A stretch of 64,000 nucleotides of DNA, taken from positions 1-64,000 of the forward strand of contig NZ_JARWPM010000209.1 in assembly GCF_029869215.1 (NCBI RefSeq), written 5' to 3'. Below are positions 53,380 to 61,905 of this stretch, one piece after another. The notes under the pieces were generated by a model. The model was not told where the DNA came from. It saw only the letters and a list, made by a program, of their open reading frames with translations, and made no database searches. Numbering within the stretch: the stretch's first letter is position 1; each line of letters begins with the position of its first letter. The position numbers and the translations under genes were made by a program. This DNA comes from Nocardia carnea (GTDB lineage: Bacteria; Actinomycetota; Actinomycetes; Mycobacteriales; Mycobacteriaceae).

Positions 53380-54396
53380 ATGGCGGTCACTTTGGTCGAC
53401 GTGGCGGTTGCTGCGGGGGTTTCGCGCAGTACCGCGTCGCGGGCGCTGAGCGGATCGCCGTTGATCTCCCCGCAGACGCGGGCCGCCGTGGAAGCGGCCG
53501 CGCGGACGCTCGGTTACCGCCCCAACCGGGCCGCGAGCGCGCTGCGGTCCAACCGCTCCCACCTCCTCGGTCTGGTGATGAACAACCTGATCAACGCCTC
53601 TTTCCACACCATCGCCGAGGTCGTGCACAAGCGGGCGTCGGCCGCCGGGTTCCAGGTGTTGTTGTGCATCACCGACGCCGATCCGGCCCGGGAGAACGAT
53701 GTGCTGGCGATGCTGGGCGAACACGGTGTGGACGGGACCATCGTCATAGGCAGCGGGCGGAGTGCGCCGGCCTCCAATGCTCTGCTGGGCCAGGGCCGCG
53801 CGGTGGTGAATCTCATCCGGTCGGTGCAGGGCAGCAAGGCCTCGACCGTTCTCGCCGACGATGTCGAAGGCGCCCGGGACGCGACAGCGCATCTGCTGGC
53901 GCTCGGGCATCGGCGCATCGGATACATCGGCGGAACGGCCGAGGCGACGTCGGGCCGCGAACGGTTCGCGGGCTACCGGTCGGCGTTGGCGGACGCCGGG
54001 ATCGCGGTGGACGACGCGATCGTGCGCAAGGGGCCGTTCACCACGGAATTCGGTGCCGAAGCGGTGAACTCCCTGCTCGACAGCGGCGAAGCGATCACCG
54101 CTCTCTACGCGGCCAACCACGAAGCCGTCTTCGGCATCCTGCCCACCCTGGTGAGCCGCGGTGTCTCCGTTCCCGGCGAACTGTCGCTGATCTGCCATGA
54201 GGATATGCCGTGGCTGGCGCTGTGGCAGCCGGCGATCACCGTGGTCGACAACGGCGCGGCACAGCTGGCCAACCTGGCGATGGACCTGCTGTTCCAGCAG
54301 ATCAACGAGGCCGCCGCGCCGGACGGGCGAACGTACCGGATCGGCGCCCGGCTGGTGGAGCGCGCGTCCTGCCGCGCCGTGGGGAACGGCCGGTGA
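53380..54396 (+). CDS. LacI-family repressor
   Basis: The 338-residue regulator has a LacI HTH at 3-25 (VTLVDVAVAAGVSRSTASRA), a hinge ending in RPNRAASALRSNRSHLLGL and a periplasmic-binding-like effector domain. GGAGG seven bases upstream of ATG 53380 sets the start. It lies between the DapA-like/hydantoinase operon and the amino-acid-type importer, both of which carry the same 17-bp operator, so it controls uptake and breakdown of one compound. The effector is probably that compound or its first product. Confidence 0.92.
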   Translation: MAVTLVDVAVAAGVSRSTASRALSGSPLISPQTRAAVEAAARTLGYRPNRAASALRSNRSHLLGLVMNNLINASFHTIAEVVHKRASAAGFQVLLCITDADPARENDVLAMLGEHGVDGTIVIGSGRSAPASNALLGQGRAVVNLIRSVQGSKASTVLADDVEGARDATAHLLALGHRRIGYIGGTAEATSGRERFAGYRSALADAGIAVDDAIVRKGPFTTEFGAEAVNSLLDSGEAITALYAANHEAVFGILPTLVSRGVSVPGELSLICHEDMPWLALWQPAITVVDNGAAQLANLAMDLLFQQINEAAAPDGRTYRIGARLVERASCRAVGNGR

Positions 54397-54501
54397 ATAC
54401 GTGCGTGCGCCGGGCATTCCCGGCTCCCTCGTTAACAGTTGATTCGTCGCGTGTCGGCCGTGTTAACGGCATTGACGGCCCTCGGTCGTTCTGCGACTCT
54501 T

Positions 54502-54518
54502 TATGCAATCGATCCCAT
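54502..54518. promoter_or_regulatory. LacI-type operator, copy 2, before the importer
   Basis: TATGCAATCGATCCCAT is the exact inverse complement of the element at 53257-53273. It lies 76 bases before the importer start and just after a possible TTGACG (54472-54477) / GACTCT (54495-54500) promoter, so binding would block early transcription. Two GTTAAC hexamers at 54431 and 54462 are nearby and may be a second site. Confidence 0.8.
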
Positions 54519-54593
54519 GGAGGGTCGGAAGATTTCCCGGGGCATATTCGCCCGATCGCTGCCGCGGAGCAGTCGATATCGAAAGGTTCGTCA

Positions 54594-55454
54594 ATGCGCA
54601 ATATCATCGGAATCGCCGCTGCCGTGGTCGTGGCCGCCGGTCTCACCGGGTGTAGTTCGGCGGCGGACGAGAATGCCGCCCCGGCGGGCTGCACTCCGGC
54701 GCTCGGTGCCGCCGACCTCGCGAAGGAGGGCACCTTGACGATCGCTACCAATGCGACCCTCCCGCCCATGCAATATGTCGACGCCGACGGCGAGGTGATC
54801 GGAATGCGGATCGACCTGGGCCGCGAAATCGCGAAGCGACTGTGCCTGGCAACCGAATTCGTCAATATCGAATTCGAGGCGCAGATCCCCGGCGTGCAGA
54901 GCGGCCGCTGGGACATGATCGACACCGGCATGTTCTACACCCCGGCGCGCGCCGAAACCATCGATCTGGTGCCCTATGAGGTTCAGGCGGTATCCATCTC
55001 CGTGCCCGCGGGAAACCCGGAGTCGATCTCGACCGTCGACGATCTGGCCGGTAAGACCATCGGGGTCGAAGCCCCCGGATACGAGTTCGACACCCTCACC
55101 GCCCTCGCGGAAGAGTTCGCCGCCGCGGGCAAGCCACCGCTGAATGTCCAGACCTTCAAAACCAATGCCGATGCGTACCAAGCGCTTTCGGCGGGCCAGA
55201 TCGACGGTACCTCGATCGTCGAATCGGTGACCTCTTTCTATCAGAAGGACGGCCGCTTCGAGACCGCCGTCGGCGGGATCAACGAGGCGCCGCTCGCGAT
55301 GGGTTTCGCCAAGGGAAGCAAAGCGGCCACGGAGGTCGCCCGGGTGCTGTCGGAGATGCGCAGTGACGGCTTCCTGCCGGACCTCTTCGAGCAGTACGGC
55401 GTCGAGGCGTACGACGGTGATATCGCCGTGAGCACCGGACCGCTCGAGAGCTGA
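54594..55454 (+). CDS. Polar-amino-acid-type ABC binding lipoprotein
   Basis: A 286-residue family-3 binding protein with lipobox LTGC (lipidated C20). The mature fold shows TLTIATNATLPPMQYVDADG, GMRIDLGREIAKRL and KTIGVEAPGYEFDTL, usual for polar amino acid or opine binding. GAAAGG before ATG 54594 marks the start. It is the first gene of the importer operon under the 54502 operator. The ligand is likely the amino-acid-like or ureido compound cleaved by the divergent operon. Confidence 0.9.
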   Translation: MRNIIGIAAAVVVAAGLTGCSSAADENAAPAGCTPALGAADLAKEGTLTIATNATLPPMQYVDADGEVIGMRIDLGREIAKRLCLATEFVNIEFEAQIPGVQSGRWDMIDTGMFYTPARAETIDLVPYEVQAVSISVPAGNPESISTVDDLAGKTIGVEAPGYEFDTLTALAEEFAAAGKPPLNVQTFKTNADAYQALSAGQIDGTSIVESVTSFYQKDGRFETAVGGINEAPLAMGFAKGSKAATEVARVLSEMRSDGFLPDLFEQYGVEAYDGDIAVSTGPLES

Positions 55455-55482
55455 TCGCGCGAACTAGTCGAAAGGCATCCCC

Positions 55483-56223
55483 ATGTGGTCCTGGGACGCA
55501 TTCTTTTCCATCCTCACGAGTGACCAGCTGCTGGAAGGGGCCTGGGTCACGATCTGGCTCACCGTGGTCAGCATGGTGCTGGGCCTGGCGCTGGCCATTG
55601 TGGTCGCGGCCGCGCGCTCGTCGAAATTCCTGCCGCTGCGGGCAGTATCCGGTTTCTACGTATGGCTGATGCGCGGGACCCCGCTGCTGGTGCAGCTGGT
55701 GATCATCTATACGGGATTACCGCAGGTCGGCATCAAGCTGGGTGTTATCCAGGCGGCGCTGCTCGGGCTGGTGCTCAACGAAGCGGCGTACCTGTCCGAG
55801 ATCGTCCGGTCGGGACTGCTCGCGGTCCCCGCCGGGCAAACCGAGGCCGCCCGGGCCCTGGGAATGTCACCCGCCAAGGTCTTCCGGGTCGTGGTTCTCC
55901 CGCAAGCGCTGCGCGTGATGATCCCGCCCCTCGGTAACAGCTTCAACGGCCTGCTGAAAACCACGACACTCGTCTCGGTGATCTCGGTACAGGAACTTCT
56001 GCGCCGGACACAATTCCTGGTGCAGGTGAATTTCCGGGTACTCGAGGGACTCTGCGCGGCCGCGCTCTACTTCCTGGTGCTCACCACCCTGTGGGGATTG
56101 ATCCAGCGCATGCTCGAAGCGCGGGCCGGCCGCGGCTACGACCGGAACTACCGCCGCAAGGGCGGACAGGCGACGAAAGTCCTGGAGGACAGTGCGATGG
56201 AAGCGGAGGCCGTGAACCGATGA
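55483..56223 (+). CDS. ABC permease, amino-acid (HisM/GlnP) type
   Basis: A 246-residue permease with five or six helices and the EAA loop [20 protein letters not shown], then [16 protein letters not shown], hallmarks of the amino-acid class. It works as a homodimer since only one permease gene is present. The stop overlaps the ATG of the ATPase gene. It is 28 bases from the lipoprotein gene. The C-terminal basic tail [20 protein letters not shown] is longer than in most relatives. Confidence 0.9.
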   Translation: MWSWDAFFSILTSDQLLEGAWVTIWLTVVSMVLGLALAIVVAAARSSKFLPLRAVSGFYVWLMRGTPLLVQLVIIYTGLPQVGIKLGVIQAALLGLVLNEAAYLSEIVRSGLLAVPAGQTEAARALGMSPAKVFRVVVLPQALRVMIPPLGNSFNGLLKTTTLVSVISVQELLRRTQFLVQVNFRVLEGLCAAALYFLVLTTLWGLIQRMLEARAGRGYDRNYRRKGGQATKVLEDSAMEAEAVNR

Positions 56224-56999
56224 CGACCGCGATACCACAGGCCACGGCGATGATCGAGGTCCGGAATCTGACCAAGGCCTTCAACGATCTCGTCGTCCTC
56301 GACGATATCGACTTCTCGGTCGCGAAAGGTGAGGTCGTCCTGTTGCTGGGTCCGTCGGGCAGCGGGAAGAGCACACTGCTGCGCACCCTGAACTGCCTCG
56401 AGACGATCGATGCCGGCACCGTCCGGGTATGTGGCGAAATAATGGGTTTCGCCGATGACGGTAGGCGAACGCCTTTATCGGAAGCGCAGATCGCGAAACA
56501 ACGCCACCACACGGGGATGGTGTTCCAGAATTTCAATCTCTTCCCGATGATGACGGCGCTCGACAATATCGCGTCGGGTCCACGGCATGTGCGCGGAACG
56601 CGGGTGGAGGACGCCCGGCGCCAGGCGCGGGAACTGCTCGAGCTGGTCGGGCTCGGCGACAAGGGCGAGAACTACCCGTCGCAGCTGTCCGGCGGCCAGC
56701 AGCAGCGGGTCGCCATCGCCCGGGCGCTGGCGATGAAACCGGAGGTCATGCTGTTCGATGAACCCACCTCCGCGCTGGACCCCGAAATGGTCAACGAGGT
56801 CCTCGACGTCATGCTGCGGCTGCGCGACGAGGGGATGACGATGGTGGTGGTGAGCCACGAAATGGGCTTCGCGAAAGCCGCCGCCGATCGAGTGGTGTTC
56901 ATGAGCGACGGCAAGATCGTCGAGGACGCCCCGCCGCAGCAGTTCTTCGACGACCCCCGGCACCCGCGAACCCGGCAGTTCCTGAGCCGGATTCTGTGA
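56220..56999 (+). CDS. ABC ATPase of amino-acid-type importer
   Basis: The 259-residue ATPase has Walker [10 protein letters not shown], the [16 protein letters not shown]-loop, [15 protein letters not shown] signature and [11 protein letters not shown]alker B, as in GlnQ/HisP. The ATG overlaps the permease stop. A perfect hairpin at 57044-57062 lies 45 bases past its stop and may end the operon. It completes the importer of the LacI regulon. Confidence 0.93.
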   Translation: MTTAIPQATAMIEVRNLTKAFNDLVVLDDIDFSVAKGEVVLLLGPSGSGKSTLLRTLNCLETIDAGTVRVCGEIMGFADDGRRTPLSEAQIAKQRHHTGMVFQNFNLFPMMTALDNIASGPRHVRGTRVEDARRQARELLELVGLGDKGENYPSQLSGGQQQRVAIARALAMKPEVMLFDEPTSALDPEMVNEVLDVMLRLRDEGMTMVVVSHEMGFAKAAADRVVFMSDGKIVEDAPPQQFFDDPRHPRTRQFLSRIL

Positions 57000-57043
57000 C
57001 CCCGGCCGACGCGCCGATCCGGGTGTTCCGGAGCGTACGACAC

Positions 57044-57062
57044 GATCCGCGGATTGCGGATC
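57044..57062. terminator. Hairpin after the importer operon
   Basis: GATCCGC and GCGGATC form a 7-bp perfect stem around GGATT, 45 bases downstream of the ATPase stop. It may terminate the operon or serve as an operator for the next gene, whose GTG is at 57134. Confidence 0.4.
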
Positions 57063-57133
57063 CCGCGAGTGGGTAGGCCGGGGCAGAAGCGGATCGAGCA
57101 GGTGCGTGTCGATCGTTCGAAGGGAGCCGGCCC

Positions 57134-57649
57134 GTGCAGTACCTCGACAAGGCGAAACACGAACTGGCCGCACTCGCGGGCAGAGCACTGGGCGCGGCGA
57201 GCGGCGGCAGCGCAAGCCAGGCCCTGACGGTGAAATGTTCGCGGGCGTCGGCGGAACAATTCTGGCGCCGCCCAGAGCAGCTGTCGCAGGTCTTCGGTGG
57301 ATTGGCCGAAGTGCGGCCGACCGCGGCGGACCGCTACGAGTGGGCGGTCCGGCCACCCGGTGCCGAGGCCGTCACCTGGGAGAGCGTGCTCGTCGCCGCG
57401 GACGACGGGCTGCGGTTCGTCGACCCGGACGATCCCGACCTGGTGCAGCTGGAACTCGCGTTCGCCGACGCGCCCCAGGGTGCGGGGACCGAGATGCGGA
57501 TCTCGGGCCGGGCGCCGCTGCCGGAGCAGCTCACCGGTGCGGCGCTGTTCACGGTGCTCTACCGGGCGCGTGCGTTGCTGCAAACCGGTGAGATACCCAC
57601 GCTCGAGCACAACCCGAGCGCCCGTAGCCGGCCGGCCGAGGAGGCATGA
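57134..57649 (+). CDS. SRPBCC/cyclase-like hypothetical protein
   Basis: The 171-residue protein has an N-terminal helix (about 2-25) and alternating strands, with a WAVRPPGAEAVTWESVL segment like the polyketide-cyclase/dehydrase (SRPBCC) fold. I do not recognise a precise family. The GTG at 57134 has GAAGGGAG upstream. Its stop overlaps the ATG of the zinc alcohol dehydrogenase gene (ATGATG), so the two are co-translated, a pairing seen in several actinobacteria. A membrane-associated helper for the dehydrogenase is possible. Confidence 0.65.
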   Translation: MQYLDKAKHELAALAGRALGAASGGSASQALTVKCSRASAEQFWRRPEQLSQVFGGLAEVRPTAADRYEWAVRPPGAEAVTWESVLVAADDGLRFVDPDDPDLVQLELAFADAPQGAGTEMRISGRAPLPEQLTGAALFTVLYRARALLQTGEIPTLEHNPSARSRPAEEA

Positions 57650-58818
57650 TGCGCGCACTGTGCTGGAACGGCGTGAACGATCTCGCCGTGGAAACCGTCC
57701 CCGACCCGGTACCGGTGAACCCGCACGATGTGATCGTCCGGGTCGGGCTGACCACCACCTGCGGCTCGGACCTGCACTTCATCGACGGCTACCTGCCCGG
57801 TATGCGGGAAGGGGACGTGTTCGGGCACGAGTTCATGGGGGAGGTCGTCGAGACCGGCCCGGAGGTCACCGCGACGAAGGTGGGCGCGCGGGTGGTGGTG
57901 CCCTCGTTCATCGGCTGCGGCTCCTGCCACTACTGCGAGCGCGACCTGTATTCGGTGTGCGACACCACCAACCCCAACGCCGCACTCCAGCAGCCCGTCT
58001 TCGGGTATCCGACCGGTGGTATCTACGGCTACACCCACCCGTTCGGTGGTTACCAGGGTTCGCACGCGACCTACATCCGCGTGCCGTTCGGTGACGTCAA
58101 CTGTTTCACGATCCCGGAGGGCATCACCGACGAACAGGCCTTGTTCTGCTCCGATGCGGTACCCACCGGGCTGATGGGCGCGGATTTCTGCGATATCTCC
58201 CCCGGGGACACCGTGGCGGTGTGGGGCAGCGGGGGCGTGGGTCTGATGGCGGCGCATACCGCCCGGCTGCTCGGTGCGGACCGGGTCGTCGTCATCGATC
58301 GGATTCCCGAACGGCTGGACCTGGCGCGGGAGCGGTTCGATGCCGTCACGATCGACTACACGAAGGTCGACAGCGTGCCGGAGGTGCTGCGGGAGCTCAC
58401 CGGTGGCCGGGGCCCGGACGCGTGTATCGACGCGGTCGGCATGGAGGGGCACGGCACCGGCCTGCAGCAGGCCTACGACCGGGTCAAACAGCTCCTTCGG
58501 CTGGAGACCGACCGGGCCACGTCGTTACGCGAGGCCGTCCTGGCCTGCGGGAAGGGCGGGGTGGTCGCCGTGCTCGGCATCTACGGGCTCACCGATAAGT
58601 TCCCGATGGGCGTGATCACCAACAAGAGCCTCACGCTTCGCACGGCCCAGCAACACGGGCAGCGGTACATGCCGCGCATGTTCGACTACATCCAGCAGGG
58701 CGATCTGGATCCGTCCTATCTGATCACCCATGACCTCCCGCTCGAGGACGCCGTACGCGGCTACGAGTTGTTCAAGACGAAAGAGCAGGGCTGTATCCGA
58801 GCGGTGTTCCGCCCGTGA
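57646..58818 (+). CDS. Zinc-dependent alcohol dehydrogenase
   Basis: A 390-residue medium-chain dehydrogenase of the formaldehyde/threonine-dehydrogenase-like type. It has catalytic zinc ligands in CGSDLH and FGHEFMGEV, a structural zinc site in GCGSCHYCERDLYSVC, and the NAD-binding GSGGVGLMAAH. Both zinc sites are complete. It oxidises a primary or secondary alcohol or a thiol adduct with NAD. The start may be either ATG at 57646 or 57649. It follows an SRPBCC-like gene by overlap and precedes an epimerase. Confidence 0.9.
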   Translation: MMRALCWNGVNDLAVETVPDPVPVNPHDVIVRVGLTTTCGSDLHFIDGYLPGMREGDVFGHEFMGEVVETGPEVTATKVGARVVVPSFIGCGSCHYCERDLYSVCDTTNPNAALQQPVFGYPTGGIYGYTHPFGGYQGSHATYIRVPFGDVNCFTIPEGITDEQALFCSDAVPTGLMGADFCDISPGDTVAVWGSGGVGLMAAHTARLLGADRVVVIDRIPERLDLARERFDAVTIDYTKVDSVPEVLRELTGGRGPDACIDAVGMEGHGTGLQQAYDRVKQLLRLETDRATSLREAVLACGKGGVVAVLGIYGLTDKFPMGVITNKSLTLRTAQQHGQRYMPRMFDYIQQGDLDPSYLITHDLPLEDAVRGYELFKTKEQGCIRAVFRP

Positions 58819-58858
58819 CCGGCCGCAGCGGCGGATCGCCCGTGGACCACGGCCCGGT

Positions 58859-59953
58859 ATGAAGGTGGTCGTCACCGGTGCGAGCGGCAATGTGGGCACC
58901 GCATTGCTGCGCGCGATGAGCCGGGAGGACCGGGCTGTCGTCGGTATCGCTCGCCGCCCGCCGCCCAGCCGGGAACCGTATGGCCGCGCGCGATGGCTCG
59001 TATGCGATATCGGCGAGCCCGGAGCGCTCGCTGTTCTCACGAATGTGTTCACCGGCGCCGACGCGGTCGTCCATCTGGCCTGGGCGATCCATCCGCACCG
59101 GACGGATCCGCCGATGAGCCGTACGAATACCGTCGGCAGCGCGCATGTCCTGCGGGCCGCGGCCGCCGCGGGCGTGCCGCATATCGTGTGCGCGTCCTCG
59201 GTGGCCGCGTACACGCCCGCCCCGCGCTGGACCAGGGTCGACGAGCACTGGCCGCGCACGGGGCTGCCCGGCAGCGCCTACAGCCGGGGCAAAGCGATGC
59301 TGGAGGCGCAACTCGATGCGTTCGAACTCGCGCACCCGGCGACGCGGGTCGCCCGTATCCGGCCGTGTGCCGTCGTGCAGGGCGACGCGGCCGCCGAGCT
59401 GAACGACTGGTTGTTCGGTCCTTGGCTGCCCCGTTCGGTGATCGGCCGCCCCTGGGCGCCCGTCCCACTGTGGAAAGAGCTGCGTTTACAGCTCGTCCAC
59501 GCCGACGACGTGGCGGCGGCGATCGAGGCGATCCTCCGGCGCCGTGCCGTGGGCGCGTTCAACCTGGCCGCGGAACCCGTCCTGCCGGCACGCACGCTGG
59601 CATCGGCCTTCGGCGGTTTCCGGATCCCCGTCTCGCGCGCCCTGCTGGCCGCGGGCGCCGGAATGACCTGGCGACTGGGCGTGCAGCCGCTGCATCCGGC
59701 GTGGCTCCGCCTGGCCGACCGCGCCTGCCTCGTAGACGCCGGCAAAGCCGCACGCGATCTCGGGTGGGTGCCGCGAATCGACGCCGTCACCGCCGCCGGA
59801 GAGCTGGCGGCGATGATGGGTGCTCGCCGGCCCGGGCCCAGTGCGCCGCTCGCTCCGGTACCCGTCCGTTTCCGACTCGGACGCCCGACGCATCAGAGCC
59901 AGCAGCCACCGGCGACGGACACCGCCCCCGCGGCTACCGGGCCGGTCCCATAG
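58859..59953 (+). CDS. NAD-dependent epimerase/dehydratase (extended SDR)
   Basis: The 364-residue protein is an extended SDR: TGASGNVG at 7-14, ASSVAAYTPA (catalytic serine region) and AYSRGKAM with the YxxxK pair. It could act on a nucleotide sugar or as a 3-beta-hydroxysteroid dehydrogenase-like enzyme. The ATG at 58859 has no clear ribosome site. The final 40 residues are proline/alanine-rich and probably disordered. It is 40 bases after the alcohol dehydrogenase and converges with the SRPBCC gene at 59959. Confidence 0.85.
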   Translation: MKVVVTGASGNVGTALLRAMSREDRAVVGIARRPPPSREPYGRARWLVCDIGEPGALAVLTNVFTGADAVVHLAWAIHPHRTDPPMSRTNTVGSAHVLRAAAAAGVPHIVCASSVAAYTPAPRWTRVDEHWPRTGLPGSAYSRGKAMLEAQLDAFELAHPATRVARIRPCAVVQGDAAAELNDWLFGPWLPRSVIGRPWAPVPLWKELRLQLVHADDVAAAIEAILRRRAVGAFNLAAEPVLPARTLASAFGGFRIPVSRALLAAGAGMTWRLGVQPLHPAWLRLADRACLVDAGKAARDLGWVPRIDAVTAAGELAAMMGARRPGPSAPLAPVPVRFRLGRPTHQSQQPPATDTAPAATGPVP

Positions 59954-59958
59954 CGCAC

Positions 59959-60414
59959 TCAGCCAGGGGTACGGGAAGACCGGCCGACGGCCAGCGCCTC
60001 GAGGCGCCGCAGCGATTCTTTGTTCCGCGGGACCAGCAACAGGTCCTGCGCGGCGGACGGTAACAGGCGTCCGGGGCCCTTGCTGATCTGCTCGGTCATG
60101 CGTACTTCGGTGAGGTCGGGTTGCAGTTCGACCAGGTCCAGGCGGATATCGGCTGTTCCGGCGGGCCACAGCCGGGCCACCAGTTCGAGCCGATGCGGTG
60201 GGTCCACCGCGCGGACCTCCGTGGTGTCCTGCCGGGTCAGTGGCCAACCGCCGACGCTGTGGTGGATCCGCGTGCCGACCTCCGGCCATCCCGCGTCGAC
60301 GTCGCGTATATGGGTGGCTCCGACGACCCACAGCCCGTACAGCCAGCCGTCGGCGAGGGTCGCGAAAACGTCCTCGGCGGGCAAGGGAATGCGCACACTC
60401 GGTTCAGCAGGCAT
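59959..60414 (-). CDS. SRPBCC-family protein
   Basis: The 151-residue protein has the START/SRPBCC fold: VRIPLPAEDVFATLADGWLY, a central WPEVGTRIHHSVGGWPL strand and the long C-terminal helix RRLEALAVGRSSRTPG. Such proteins bind hydrophobic ligands or catalyse cyclisation or dehalogenation. GGAGGAGCG just before ATG 60414 is a strong start signal. It converges with the epimerase gene. The function is not assigned. Confidence 0.8.
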   Translation of the reverse strand: MPAEPSVRIPLPAEDVFATLADGWLYGLWVVGATHIRDVDAGWPEVGTRIHHSVGGWPLTRQDTTEVRAVDPPHRLELVARLWPAGTADIRLDLVELQPDLTEVRMTEQISKGPGRLLPSAAQDLLLVPRNKESLRRLEALAVGRSSRTPG

Positions 60415-60540
60415 CGCTCCTCCGATCGTCCGGGCCGTCGGCCATCTCGACCCGGACACGGTCACCGCACCCGGGCCGCAGCCGTCAGCGCGGTACCCCC
60501 GCTCCGCTCCCGCAAACGTGCCACCACCACGGACCCGCCC

Positions 60541-60649
60541 GGACGAGTGCGCTGCGGGGCGGGGACGAGTGCGCCGCGGGAGCCGGACGAGTACGTCGCG
60601 GAAGCCGCACACTACGCTCCGGAATCCGGACACTGCGCCGCGGGTTTCC
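60541..60649. repeat. Five degenerate 21-22-bp tandem repeats
   Basis: Units start at 60541, 60563, 60585, 60607 and 60628 with the pattern GGACGAGTGCGCYGCGGG plus four to five bases; the first three are well conserved and the last two diverged. A mini-satellite of this size could be a protein-binding array or an unstable region. Confidence 0.65.
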
Positions 60650-60771
60650 GGCGCCGGTGCGGCCCGGCTGCGGAACGACCCGGCGCCGAAACCGTGCTGC
60701 TCGACGTCGACGGCGCATATCGACGTCGACGTGCGTCGTCGACCGGCGCGGCACCGGTGTCGGCCGCCCAC

Positions 60772-60828
60772 TTCGGATCCGCAGCGTAGGCCGCCGCAGT
60801 TCCGGATCCGCAGCGCCGGCCGCGGCAG
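60772..60828. repeat. Two 28-29-bp direct repeats
   Basis: Units at 60772-60799 and 60800-60828 share TTC(C)GGATCCGCAGCG and GGCCGCNGCAG, with a partial third copy (TTCCGGA) following. They lie just past the stop of the hybrid regulator gene. Confidence 0.6.
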
Positions 60829-60859
60829 TTCCGGAAGCTGGACCGTGGCTGTGCCGGGA

Positions 60860-61774
60860 TCAGCGCGCGGTGCTCGGGGACTCGGCTGCTGGGCGGTCCC
60901 GGATCCCGAGCAGGCCGAGGGCGAATTCCGCGTATTCGGCGGCGATCTGTTCGGGTGTCGCGGGCCCGTCGAGGCGAAACCATTGGGGTAGTGAGGTGCA
61001 CATCGTCGTGATGGCGCGGCCCGCGACACGCGCCCGGTCGGCCGACCGGTTCTCCTCGGCGAGGGCGGTGTCGATATCCGCGTCGAGTATGTATTGGAGT
61101 TCGTTGCGGGAGTTGGCGATTCGCAGCCGGTTGGCCGGGGTCAGGCTGCGCATCTCGCTGGCTCCGATGAATGCGAGCTCGCGCCGGTGGGTGTGGAACA
61201 GAGCGAGTGCCTCGACGACGTGGGCGACGCGGGCCCGGCCGGTCTCCGCGTCGCGCCGGGCCGCGCGCACCCGCCAGTGCAATTCGTCCATGGTCAGGTC
61301 GAGCGCGCGCACCAGCAGTTCTTGTTTGTCGTGGTAGTGGTGGTACACGCCGGGCACACTCATCCCGGCGCGCCGCGCGATCGAGCGCATGGTGGCGCCG
61401 TGGTATCCGGTTTCGACGAACGAGGTGATGGCCGCGGCGAGGACCGGGTCGATATCCATCGGCGGGAACTTCCGCCAGTCGGGCGATTCGGTGCCCGGTG
61501 TGGCGGTATCCGCGGGCGGGCTGTCCGGCCGGGCTGCACCGGTCATCGCCGATTCCTGCTCGCCGACCAGCCACGACACGGTGGTGCCCAGAACGGTCGC
61601 CAGTACGCGCAGCCGCGGAACGGAGATGCCGGTCTTACCGTTCTCCACGGCGCTGAGCGTGGCCGGGCTGACCCCGATCCGCTGCGCGGCCGCCCGCAAC
61701 GAGAGTCCCGCCGCGATTCTGGCCTGCCGCACCCGCGCGCCCACACTCTGCCGATCCCCGTTCGTGTCACTCAC
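60860..61774 (-). CDS. Hybrid regulator: XRE HTH fused to TetR domain
   Basis: The 304-residue protein has two DNA-binding domains: an XRE-type HTH at 11-70 (VGARVRQARIAAGLSLRAAA, SPATLSAVENGKTGIS) and a complete TetR repressor from about 106 (AAITSFVETGYHGATMRSIA, SVPGVYHHYHDKQELL) to the end. Between them is a proline-rich linker of some 30 residues. The GTG at 61774 is chosen since a perfect palindrome sits just upstream and the longer frame has no ribosome site. It is divergent from the acyl-CoA dehydrogenase/kinase operon, which it probably represses until an acyl-CoA or hydroxyacid ligand binds. Confidence 0.85.
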   Translation of the reverse strand: MSDTNGDRQSVGARVRQARIAAGLSLRAAAQRIGVSPATLSAVENGKTGISVPRLRVLATVLGTTVSWLVGEQESAMTGAARPDSPPADTATPGTESPDWRKFPPMDIDPVLAAAITSFVETGYHGATMRSIARRAGMSVPGVYHHYHDKQELLVRALDLTMDELHWRVRAARRDAETGRARVAHVVEALALFHTHRRELAFIGASEMRSLTPANRLRIANSRNELQYILDADIDTALAEENRSADRARVAGRAITTMCTSLPQWFRLDGPATPEQIAAEYAEFALGLLGIRDRPAAESPSTAR

Positions 61775-61775
61775 G

Positions 61776-61796
61776 GTGTTCAGGATAACTGAACAC
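61776..61796. promoter_or_regulatory. 21-bp palindromic operator of the hybrid regulator
   Basis: GTGTTCAG and CTGAACAC are perfect 8-bp arms around GATAA, one base upstream of the regulator's GTG. The position, in the divergent promoter with the acyl-CoA dehydrogenase gene, fits a self-regulating TetR-type site. Confidence 0.7.
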
Positions 61797-61905
61797 GGCA
61801 CCGTGGTGGTGACCCGCAATTGACAGCGCTTATCCAGTCATGCCACCCTGCATGCACGTTGGTGGCCGAGCGATCGTTCGGCGAACGAGATGGAGGAGTC
61901 AACCC

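Larger units (their letters stand above)
60415..60859. other. 445-bp non-coding region with degenerate tandem repeats
   Basis: No supported gene lies here. It holds five 21-22-bp tandem units (60541-60649), two 28-29-bp units (60772-60828) and several GTCGAC-rich segments at about 60711-60743. The 22-bp period and one 21-bp unit break any reading frame, which argues against coding. It separates the SRPBCC gene and the hybrid regulator, both leftward. Confidence 0.6.

Noticed and set aside
60541..60649. Short repeats as a CRISPR array
   Set aside because: Units are contiguous with no spacers and are degenerate, so it is a tandem repeat, not CRISPR.
60121..60789. Open frame opposite the SRPBCC gene and across the repeats
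   Set aside because: It begins antisense to a well-supported gene and crosses repeats with a 22-bp period that no conserved protein would keep.
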